Positions 5,863-12,245 of a DNA stretch of 12,245 nt are shown in pieces. The stretch comes from Bacteroidota bacterium. GTDB lineage: Bacteria > Bacteroidota > Bacteroidia > Chitinophagales > Chitinophagaceae. The notes below the pieces were generated by a model that was not told the origin of the DNA, ran no database searches, and worked only from the letters and a program-made list of their open reading frames with translations. Location: NCBI GenBank assembly GCA_023429985.1, contig JAEZCV010000050.1, positions 1-12,245 of the forward strand, written 5' to 3'. Every line of letters begins with the position of its first letter. The first letter of the stretch is position 1. The position numbers and the translations under genes are program-made.

Positions 5863-8800
5863 TCAGCTCTCCTTCCCATGACAATTCTTGTATTTTTTGC
5901 CACTGCCGCAGGGACAAGGATCGTTACGACCGATCTTTGGGCCAACCTTTATGGGTTCCTGTTTAACTGCAACATTTCCGTTTGGATCGTAATAATCTTT
6001 TTCATTAGCTGCATAATCATCACCCACTGCATCAATCTGTTCTTTATTAGCATGCAGTTTGCTCATGTCGGTTTTAGGCTGCCTGGCTTCGCGCATCGGC
6101 ACATCGGCCTGCACAGGTAGTTGGGCATGGCAAAGGAAAGACACGATCTCGCGGTTCACTTCACTGCTTAGGCCACGGAAAAGGTTATATGCTTCAACTT
6201 TATAAATTACAAGCGGATCTTTTTGTTCGAGGTAGGCTGTTTGAACACTTTGTTTCAGGTCGTCCATAGCACGCAGGTGCTCTTTCCATGCATCATCAAT
6301 AATGGCAAGCGTAATGTTGCGCTCCATGGCATGGGTAAGTTCTGCTCCTTCCGTATTTAATGTTTTATCAAGGTTGGTAAGAACATTAATGCCCTTTCTT
6401 CCGTCGGAGAATGGAACCACAACATTTTCTATATGCTGACCCTGCGATTGCCTGATGTTTTTAAATACAGGCACCGCTTTTACCCTCACATCTTCTTTAT
6501 GGCGCTGGTAATTTTCAATTGCTTCAACATATAATTTTTCAGAAAGGGAATTCACATCTTTCGATTTGAATTCTTCAACAGTGATAGCAGTATCAATTCC
6601 GAAATTCATGATACATGCAAGTTTGAAGTTCTCATAATCTTCGCTTTCGCGATTATTATTGATGATATCTTCTGCAACCACATAAAAGGCATTATCAATA
6701 TCCAGGGCAAGCCTGTCGCCGAATAATGCATGGTTTCTTCTTTCATAAATAGCATTACGCTGTTTATTCATTACATCATCATATTCAAGCAGGCGCTTAC
6801 GAATACCGAAGTTGTTTTCTTCAACTTTTTTCTGGGCTCTTTCAATTGATTTGGTGATCATGCTGTGCTGGATCACTTCACCTTCCTTATATCCAAACCT
6901 GTCCATCAGGCCGGCAATTCTTTCACTGCCAAACATGCGCATCAGGTCATCTTCCAGTGAAACATAAAACTGAGATGTTCCCGGGTCACCCTGCCTTCCC
7001 GCACGACCTCTCAACTGTCTGTCCACACGGCGTGATTCATGTCGTTCAGTACCAATGATGGCCAAACCACCTGCTTCTTTTACGCCTGGTCCGAGCTTAA
7101 TATCCGTACCACGACCGGCCATGTTGGTAGCAATGGTTACCGCACCTGCAAGTCCGGCTTCAGCTACCACCTGTGCTTCCCGGGCGTGCTGTTTTGCGTT
7201 CAATACATTGTGAGGGATCTTTTTTGCGGTAAGCATCCTGCTCAGCAATTCACTTACTTCCACCGAAGTGGTACCTACAAGAACTGGTCTTCCTGCATTG
7301 CGCAGCGTTTCAATTTCTTCAATGGCGGCACCAAATTTTTCACGCTTGGTCTTATATACTTTATCCTGGTGATCTATCCTGACAACAGGAATGTTTGTAG
7401 GAATATTCACCACATCTAACTTATAAATACTCCACAACTCTGCTGCTTCGGTTTCGGCAGTTCCTGTCATACCTGCAAGCTTGTGGTACATACGGAAATA
7501 ATTCTGCAGCGTTACCGTTGCATAGGTTTGGGTGGCTGCTTCGATCTTTACGTTTTCTTTTGCTTCAATAGCCTGGTGCAGTCCATCGCTGTAACGGCGC
7601 CCTTCCATGATACGTCCGGTTTGCTCGTCAACGATCTTCACCTGTCCTTCAATCACAACATATTCAACATCTTTATCAAACAGGGAATATGCTTTCAATA
7701 ATTGCTGAACTGAATGAATGCGATCTGCTTTCTGCGAATATTCATTCAGTATGCTTTCTTTTTGCTGCAGTTTTTCTTCGGCAGACATTTCCGACTTTTC
7801 AATATCTGCAAGCTTTAAATTGATGTCAGGCAGAATAAAGAAATCGGGATCTTCTCCTCCACGTGTAATCAACTGCAAGCCTTTATCGGTAAGGTCAACC
7901 GATTTATTCTTTTCATCAATATGAAACAGCAATTCTTCATCAACAATATGCATGTTGCGTTGCTGTTCTCCTATATAATAATTTTCTGCTTTTAATAATT
8001 TCACACGAATTCCGGGCTCACTTAAAAATTTTATCAGAGGACCATATTTGGGTAAACCACGGTAGGCGCGGTATAAATAAAGTCCACCGCTTTTAGGATC
8101 ATCGTCACCTTCAGCAATTTTCTTTTTTGCTTCGCTCAGGTTCTGACGAACAACTTTTTCCTGGAATTCAACCAGCTGCTGTACGCGGGGTTTTAAAATA
8201 TGATACTGCTGGTCGTCGCCTTTGGGAACAGGACCGGAAATGATCAATGGCGTACGTGCATCATCAATCAATACACTGTCCACCTCATCCACCATGGCAA
8301 AATGGTGTTTGCGTTGCACCATTTCTTCTGGCGAATGCACCATATTATCTCTCAGGTAATCAAAACCAAATTCATTGTTAGTTCCGTAAGTAATATCGGC
8401 AGCGTAAGCTTTACGTCTGTCTTCGGTATTGGGCTGGTGCTTGTCAATGCAATCAACCCTCAGTCCAAGCCATTCGAAGATCGGTCCGTTCCATTCGCTG
8501 TCACGACGTGCCAGGTAATCATTCACTGTAACAATGTGCACGCCTTCTCCTGCCAGGGCATTCAGATAGGCGGGAAGGGTAGAAACAAGGGTTTTACCTT
8601 CACCCGTAGCCATTTCGGAAATCTTTCCGGAATGTAAAACGGCACCACCAATAAGCTGTACATCATAATGAACCATGTTCCAGGTTACATCGGCGCCACC
8701 GGCCTTCCAGGTATTATTATAAATGGATTTTTCACCATCTATGGTAATATGTTCTTTTTTTACGCTGAGTTCGCGATCAAGTTCTGTTGCTGTTGAAATT

Positions 8801-9186
8801 ATGGTTGTATTTTCCTTGAATCTGCGCGCAGTTTCTTTAACCACCGCAAAAGCTTCGGGAAGGATCTGTTTTAATACTTCTTCCAGTTTATCATCCCTTT
8901 CCTTTTTCAACCGGTCAACTTCCTGGTAAATAGAATCTTTACCGGTAAGATCAATGAGGTCGAGTTCTTCTGCTTTCTGGTTGGTATCAATAATTTGCTG
9001 ATCTATTTCTTTTACGTATTCACGTATGCGGGTGCGGAATTCGTTGGTTTTATTTCTGAGTTCATCATTGCTAATGGACTGGTAAGCCTGGAAATGATCG
9101 TTGATCCTGGAAATGTAAGGCATCACCTGTTTTACATCTTTTTCAGATTTGCTGCCGCCGAAAATTTTGGAAAAAAAGCCAATCAT
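5863..9186 (-). CDS. secA: Preprotein translocase ATPase SecA
   Basis: SecA is the cytoplasmic ATPase that drives unfolded preproteins through the SecYEG channel in the inner membrane. The protein is 1107 residues, the long form expected in Bacteroidota. Seen in order: the N-terminus (MIGFFSKIFGG); a charged coil insertion at about 58-108; Walker A ATGEGKT at 193-199; the DEVD box at 300-303 followed by DDARTPLI; an extended insertion at about 325-480 within the preprotein-binding region; MEGRRYSDGLHQAIEAKE at 527-544; nucleotide-binding domain 2 with NMAGRGTDI at 688-696 and QLRGRAGRQGDPG at 724-736; a helical scaffold and wing region; and a C-terminal SEC-C zinc motif (C-x-C-x8-C-H) within the last 25 residues, which in relatives binds SecB or ribosomes. 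No frameshift or missing motif is seen. It is monocistronic in this window, with its own promoter candidate upstream and a bidirectional terminator downstream. Confidence 0.98.
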   Translation of the reverse strand: MIGFFSKIFGGSKSEKDVKQVMPYISRINDHFQAYQSISNDELRNKTNEFRTRIREYVKEIDQQIIDTNQKAEELDLIDLTGKDSIYQEVDRLKKERDDKLEEVLKQILPEAFAVVKETARRFKENTTIISTATELDRELSVKKEHITIDGEKSIYNNTWKAGGADVTWNMVHYDVQLIGGAVLHSGKISEMATGEGKTLVSTLPAYLNALAGEGVHIVTVNDYLARRDSEWNGPIFEWLGLRVDCIDKHQPNTEDRRKAYAADITYGTNNEFGFDYLRDNMVHSPEEMVQRKHHFAMVDEVDSVLIDDARTPLIISGPVPKGDDQQYHILKPRVQQLVEFQEKVVRQNLSEAKKKIAEGDDDPKSGGLYLYRAYRGLPKYGPLIKFLSEPGIRVKLLKAENYYIGEQQRNMHIVDEELLFHIDEKNKSVDLTDKGLQLITRGGEDPDFFILPDINLKLADIEKSEMSAEEKLQQKESILNEYSQKADRIHSVQQLLKAYSLFDKDVEYVVIEGQVKIVDEQTGRIMEGRRYSDGLHQAIEAKENVKIEAATQTYATVTLQNYFRMYHKLAGMTGTAETEAAELWSIYKLDVVNIPTNIPVVRIDHQDKVYKTKREKFGAAIEEIETLRNAGRPVLVGTTSVEVSELLSRMLTAKKIPHNVLNAKQHAREAQVVAEAGLAGAVTIATNMAGRGTDIKLGPGVKEAGGLAIIGTERHESRRVDRQLRGRAGRQGDPGTSQFYVSLEDDLMRMFGSERIAGLMDRFGYKEGEVIQHSMITKSIERAQKKVEENNFGIRKRLLEYDDVMNKQRNAIYERRNHALFGDRLALDIDNAFYVVAEDIINNNRESEDYENFKLACIMNFGIDTAITVEEFKSKDVNSLSEKLYVEAIENYQRHKEDVRVKAVPVFKNIRQSQGQHIENVVVPFSDGRKGINVLTNLDKTLNTEGAELTHAMERNITLAIIDDAWKEHLRAMDDLKQSVQTAYLEQKDPLVIYKVEAYNLFRGLSSEVNREIVSFLCHAQLPVQADVPMREARQPKTDMSKLHANKEQIDAVGDDYAANEKDYYDPNGNVAVKQEPIKVGPKIGRNDPCPCGSGKKYKNCHGKES

Positions 9187-9263
9187 ATATATTTATTGGG
9201 ATTCATTTATAATTGAAAGAAGATTTTTTGTCAAAAAAGGTGCTAATATATAATTATGGCCAT

Positions 9264-9284
9264 TTTGACAGGGCGTCAAAGATA
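9264..9284 (-). promoter_or_regulatory. secA promoter -7 box with overlapping dyad
   Basis: On the minus strand, 9284-9277 reads TATCTTTG, a perfect TAnnTTTG -7 box. The start of transcription would be near 9270, leaving a leader of about 84 bases. The box overlaps a perfect inverted repeat, TTTGAC-N5-GTCAAA (9264-9280), which could be an operator or a hairpin at the RNA 5' end. The -33 position has ATG (9304-9306) instead of TTG, inside a near-perfect 14-bp palindrome at 9299-9312 centred on CTCATGAG. Regulation by these dyads is inference. Confidence 0.5.
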
Positions 9285-9364
9285 ATTCAATTTAAGCTGC
9301 TCTCATGAGGGCCTCTTACCGATTATTTTTTTATCATTAGCTTTCCACATCATTTTGAGGCTAT

Positions 9365-10057
9365 ATGAAGAACTTCCTTAAAATTTTTCCTTTGCTGTTC
9401 CTGACTTTGTTATCCTGTAACGAGGGAGAAGAAGTTGTTGTTCAAAAGGATGATGCAGTGCGTTTATACATCGAAGCAAAAATCTGGGGTGATGAAGAAA
9501 AGGAAACGCTCACCTGCCTTTTGCAGGTTCGAAAGATCGGTCCAAATGGTAAAGCCATTCTATTGCCTGCACCGGCCTCGGTTGCCCTGGACGGCGAGGT
9601 TTTAGAAGCCGACAGTGCGGGGTTATCGGGCGTTTTTTATGAAAAAAACCTGGGTGCGGAAGGTTTTTCGGGCATTCATTCACTACGTTTTACCTCCCCG
9701 GAGGGCACCATATATGAGCAGGAATTTGAATTCAACCGCTTCAGGCTTGCCGATGAAGTGATGGGTGAAATGCCGGGAAGTCCGTTTACCATCAAACTCG
9801 TAAACCTGCCCGATGGAAATATCAGGGCTAATTTATCGCTTGTGGATACATCTTTTGCAACCAATGATGTAAATGAAAAGGTTATGGTAAGAAGCGGCAA
9901 CCTCGAAATTACCCCGCAAATGTTGTCGCGCCTGAACCCGGGGCCGGTAATGATGGAAATATTGCTGGAAGATGAAGTGCCCTTGCGGATGGGCATCCAT
10001 CATGGCAGGATCACCACAAGTTATAGCCTGAACAGGGAATTTATATTGAATCCCTGA
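9365..10057 (+). CDS. Lipoprotein of unknown function
   Basis: A 230-residue protein that I do not recognise. The N-terminus is a lipoprotein signal: Lys2 and Lys6, a hydrophobic core, and the lipobox LLSC with the lipidated cysteine at position 18. The residues just after it (NEGEE) are acidic, which in Bacteroidota can mark export of lipoproteins to the outer face of the outer membrane; this is suggestive only. The rest (about 30-230) alternates short beta-like strands with Pro/Gly turns, consistent with a beta-sandwich or Ig-like fold, and shows no catalytic motif. It is divergent from secA (178-bp gap) and 133 bp upstream of atpG on the same strand. No plus-strand promoter with a perfect -7 box was found: TCATTTTG just before the ATG has one mismatch but is too close. 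Coding is supported by the complete open frame and the signal sequence. Confidence 0.8.
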   Translation: MKNFLKIFPLLFLTLLSCNEGEEVVVQKDDAVRLYIEAKIWGDEEKETLTCLLQVRKIGPNGKAILLPAPASVALDGEVLEADSAGLSGVFYEKNLGAEGFSGIHSLRFTSPEGTIYEQEFEFNRFRLADEVMGEMPGSPFTIKLVNLPDGNIRANLSLVDTSFATNDVNEKVMVRSGNLEITPQMLSRLNPGPVMMEILLEDEVPLRMGIHHGRITTSYSLNREFILNP

Positions 10058-10126
10058 ATATTTGAAATGCCTTTGCTAATGGTTCAATAATCTTCTGAAA
10101 TCTATGGTTAATTAGTACTGCTGCCC

Positions 10127-10134
10127 TACCTTTG
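10127..10134 (+). promoter_or_regulatory. -7 box of promoter for atpG
   Basis: TACCTTTG is a perfect TAnnTTTG -7 box, 56 bases before the atpG ATG, so the leader would be about 50 bases. A -33 TTG is not evident (ATG lies at 10104-10106, with a 20-base spacer). A perfect dyad, CTTTG-CGCCC-CAAAG (10130-10144), overlaps the box. Close to the gene, AAGGA at 10181-10185 sits 5 bases before the ATG and could act as a weak ribosome binding site. This suggests that atpG is transcribed separately from the upstream lipoprotein gene. Confidence 0.6.
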
Positions 10135-10190
10135 CGCCCCAAAGAAAGCCCGCTTTTATTTGCAGGCCCACTTGAAAAAAAAGGAAAACT

Positions 10191-11072
10191 ATGGCTGGCC
10201 AGTTAAAAGAAGTACGTAACCGAATCAAATCCGTTCAAAGTACACAACAGATCACCAAGGCAATGAAAATGGTGAGTGCTGCCAAATTGCGTCGTGCACA
10301 GGATGCTATTATTCAAATGCGTCCCTATGCCCGCAAATTGCAGGACATGCTCAGTAATATTGTGAGCAATACTGAAATGGAAAGCGGTAACGCCCTGGCC
10401 AATGAAAGGCCTGTAGAAAAAGTTTTACTGATTGTAATTACTTCCGATCGCGGACTGGCAGGTGCCTATAATGCAAACGTTATTAAGCTTGCCAAGCAGG
10501 TGATTCGCGAAAAATATGCCTCCCAGCACGAAAAGGCCAATGTTACCATCTGGAGCATGGGAAAAAAAGGATACGAGCATTTTCAGAAAAACAATTTCAA
10601 GGTAACAGATACGTATAAAGATATTTTCCTCAAACTTTCCTTCGACCAAGTTCAGGAGGCTTCGCAGGCTGCTGTTAAAGCATATATGAATAAAGAATTT
10701 GATGCAGTGGAAGTTATTTACAGTGAATTTAAAAATGCAGCCACCCAAACCTTTGTTTCCGAACAGTTTTTGCCCATTAAAAAAACAAAACCTGAAGGAA
10801 CAGCTACCAAAGCCGATTTTATTTTTGATCCGAATAAGGAAGAACTGATAGCTGAACTCATGCCCAAGATCCTGAATACTCAGTTGTTCAAGGCGGTTCT
10901 TGATGCGCATGCTTCTGAACATGGCGCAAGAATGACGGCTATGGACAAGGCAAGCGAAAATGCGAACGAGTTGTTGCGCAGTCTGAAAATTTCCTACAAC
11001 CGTGCAAGACAGGCAGCCATCACTACTGAACTTACCGAGATCGTAAGTGGTGCCGCCGCATTACAGGGTTAA
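10191..11072 (+). CDS. atpG: F1F0 ATP synthase gamma subunit
   Basis: The gamma subunit is the central rotating shaft of the F1 sector, coupling proton flow through F0 to ATP synthesis at the membrane. The 293-residue protein has the family length. The N-terminal helix MAGQLKEVRNRIKSVQSTQQ leads into the hallmark ITKAMKMVSAAKLRRAQ (residues about 21-37). The middle Rossmann-like part contains LIVITSDRGLAGAYNANV (about 80-97). The C-terminal helix carries ASEHGARMTAMDKASENA and NRARQAAITTELTEIVSGAAAL, the usual signature and end. In many bacteria atpG lies between atpA and atpD; here neither is adjacent, and the gene is followed 37 bp later by scpB. The atpA side of the operon must be elsewhere or has been separated. 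No defects are visible. Confidence 0.98.
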   Translation: MAGQLKEVRNRIKSVQSTQQITKAMKMVSAAKLRRAQDAIIQMRPYARKLQDMLSNIVSNTEMESGNALANERPVEKVLLIVITSDRGLAGAYNANVIKLAKQVIREKYASQHEKANVTIWSMGKKGYEHFQKNNFKVTDTYKDIFLKLSFDQVQEASQAAVKAYMNKEFDAVEVIYSEFKNAATQTFVSEQFLPIKKTKPEGTATKADFIFDPNKEELIAELMPKILNTQLFKAVLDAHASEHGARMTAMDKASENANELLRSLKISYNRARQAAITTELTEIVSGAAALQG

Positions 11073-11109
11073 TAATATTGCATTTTCCAAAACTCAGCAG
11101 CATTCATAA

Positions 11110-12024
11110 ATGGAAATTTCTAACCTCATACCACATATCGAATCTTTGATCTTTGCCAGCGACAAGCCGTTGAATGCAACTGAGATCACAGAACTCATTA
11201 ACCAGGCTTTTGGTTTTATGGAAGATAAGATTGCGGTAGAACAGGTTGATGCTGCCCTGGAAGGTATTGTTGAAAAGTACGATTCCGAATTTTATCCCTT
11301 CGAGGTAAAAATGAGTGGCGGTGGCTGGCAGTTCCTCACTAAGAAGGAATACCATAAAACTGTAGCCCAGCTGAATGGTGAGAAGTTTTTAAAGCGCCTC
11401 TCGGCAGCTGCACTGGAAACTTTGGCCATCATTGCCTATAAACAACCTGTAACCAAGGGAGAGATAGAGGCCATTCGTGGTGTGAGCAGTGATTATGCTG
11501 TTCAAAAATTACTGGAAAAAGAACTGGTGGTTATTACAGGTCGCAATGAAAAACTTCCGGGTCACCCGCTGGTTTATGCCACTTCTAAAAATTTCATGGA
11601 TTATTTCGGCATCAATTCTCCCGAAGATCTTCCAAAGATCAAAGAAGTGCTGGCCGAGCAGGTGGTTGATCCTACTGTTATTCATCATACCGATTTCGAG
11701 CAAAGCGAAGTGCTGGCAGTTGCCGACAATGGAGAACTTGTGGCCAATGGAGAAGAAGAATCTTCTGAAACCTACATTAATGGTCATGCATTTGAAAATG
11801 CCGAGGCACAAGTCCAGGATGAGGAAAAATCAGGTGGTGAAGCCATGGCTGATGATGCGAATGAAGCAGAAGAAGGCTCAGGCGATATGGAAAACGCAGA
11901 TTCAGAAGAATCAAATGCTGGTGAAGTTGATGAAGTTCCCGGAGATCAAATGGAAGGTGAGGACTCCACCAATGATGATGCAGATGAAAATAACGAAGAG
12001 GATGAAGAAAGATCTTCTCAGTAA
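11110..12024 (+). CDS. scpB: Segregation and condensation protein B with acidic tail
   Basis: ScpB dimers bind the kleisin ScpA and, with SMC, form the condensin that organises and segregates the chromosome. Residues 1 to about 175 are the conserved part, with two winged-helix units. Diagnostic stretches are IPHIESLIFASDKPL (7-21), EVKMSGGGWQFLTKKEY (65-81), LSAAALETLAIIAYKQPVTK (97-116), IEAIRGVSSDYAVQKLLEK (119-137) and GRNEKLPGHPLVYATSK (144-160). From about 196 to 304 there is a low-complexity acidic tail: residues 211-304 include 36 Asp/Glu and only two Lys/Arg. The core length matches family members of about 180-200 residues, so the tail is an added extension. No scpA is present in the window. 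It lies 37 bp after atpG and 21 bp before lysA, with no promoter visible in either gap, so read-through transcription from atpG into lysA is likely. Confidence 0.95.
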   Translation: MEISNLIPHIESLIFASDKPLNATEITELINQAFGFMEDKIAVEQVDAALEGIVEKYDSEFYPFEVKMSGGGWQFLTKKEYHKTVAQLNGEKFLKRLSAAALETLAIIAYKQPVTKGEIEAIRGVSSDYAVQKLLEKELVVITGRNEKLPGHPLVYATSKNFMDYFGINSPEDLPKIKEVLAEQVVDPTVIHHTDFEQSEVLAVADNGELVANGEEESSETYINGHAFENAEAQVQDEEKSGGEAMADDANEAEEGSGDMENADSEESNAGEVDEVPGDQMEGEDSTNDDADENNEEDEERSSQ

Positions 12025-12045
12025 CTTCCTGTTTTAATTTCAAAT

Positions 12046-12245
12046 ATGTCCCAAACTATAGCTCCCTCCGAATTGCTGGCCATGGCCAGGGATTTTGGTA
12101 CTCCACTTTATGTTTACCACGCCGAGAAAATAAAAGAACAATACAACCACCTTGAAAAAGCTTTCAAGGGTTGCAACTCACGTTTTTTTTATGCCTGCAA
12201 GGCGCTTACCAACATTAATATTTTAAAATATATCCAGTCTCTTGG
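12046..12245 (+). CDS. lysA: Diaminopimelate decarboxylase, N-terminal part
   Basis: The first 66 codons of a gene cut by the window edge. The start ATG at 12046 lies 21 bases after the scpB stop. The protein begins MSQTIAPSELLAMARDFGTP and then reads LYVYHAEKIKEQYNHL, the standard 'FGTPLYVYDxxxI' opening of the PLP-dependent fold-III decarboxylases. FFYACKALTNINIL follows at about 47-60 and contains the lysine expected to hold pyridoxal phosphate (Lys52, as in 'YAxKAN'). LysA (EC 4.1.1.20) decarboxylates meso-diaminopimelate to L-lysine. Related fold-III enzymes such as carboxynorspermidine or arginine decarboxylases share this start, but the ACKALTN-ILK pattern fits LysA best. The catalytic C-terminal half is outside the window. 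Confidence 0.87.
   Translation, partial: MSQTIAPSELLAMARDFGTPLYVYHAEKIKEQYNHLEKAFKGCNSRFFYACKALTNINILKYIQSL

Noticed and set aside
7039..7419. Open frames on the plus strand inside secA, including this one and 8200-8637
   Set aside because: They are antisense to well-conserved secA motifs, have no start signal or recognisable domains, and are Cys/Phe-rich in the way typical of antisense translations.
10149..10168. Hairpin GCCCGC...GCAGGC in the atpG leader as a riboswitch or terminator
   Set aside because: The 6-bp stem has a mismatch, there is no T tract and no recognisable aptamer; too weak to list.
11489..12037. Plus-strand open frame overlapping scpB, rich in Lys and Met
   Set aside because: It is the shifted frame of the GAA/GAT-rich scpB tail. 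Its composition is a by-product of those codons and the scpB frame is clearly the real one.

Overview
The window looks like chromosomal DNA from the Bacteroidota, probably a Chitinophagaceae-like member. Three things point that way. The secretion signals end in Ala-Gln. Upstream regions carry the Bacteroidota -7 box TAnnTTTG and mostly lack Shine-Dalgarno sequences. SecA is the long (about 1100-residue) form with a C-terminal SEC-C zinc motif. This lineage call is an inference from family features; no 16S gene or other marker is present. There are no tRNA or rRNA genes, CRISPR arrays, transposases or phage genes.

Layout from left to right. A minus-strand pair encodes a small exported SPOR-domain protein (52-489) and deoxyribose-phosphate aldolase DeoC (546-1217). 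Divergent from deoC is a two-gene plus-strand unit of exported amidohydrolase-like proteins (1275-4316 and 4334-5632), 17 bp apart. These converge on secA (5863-9186, minus). Divergent from secA is a lipoprotein of unknown function (9365-10057). It is followed by atpG (10191-11072), scpB (11110-12024) and the first 200 bases of lysA (from 12046, cut by the window edge).

Most genes are housekeeping: protein export (SecA), ATP synthesis (F1 gamma), chromosome segregation (ScpB), lysine/diaminopimelate synthesis (LysA) and deoxynucleoside catabolism (DeoC). The amidohydrolase pair is more distinctive. It contains three amidohydrolase-type domains, but only the C-terminal domain of the first protein keeps the metal ligands.

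The most unusual non-coding segment is the 230-bp gap between the two convergent stop codons (5633-5862). A 16-bp perfect stem with A and T tracts on both sides, a bidirectional terminator, sits in its middle. A 9-bp tandem array lies to its left and an 8-bp tandem array to its right. The arrays share a GTTTAG core in opposite orientations. The whole segment is bounded by inverted copies of GGGGGAG placed next to each stop codon. This is the best candidate here for something not routinely annotated; I see no convincing new protein system. No gene-free stretch exceeds 300 bases.
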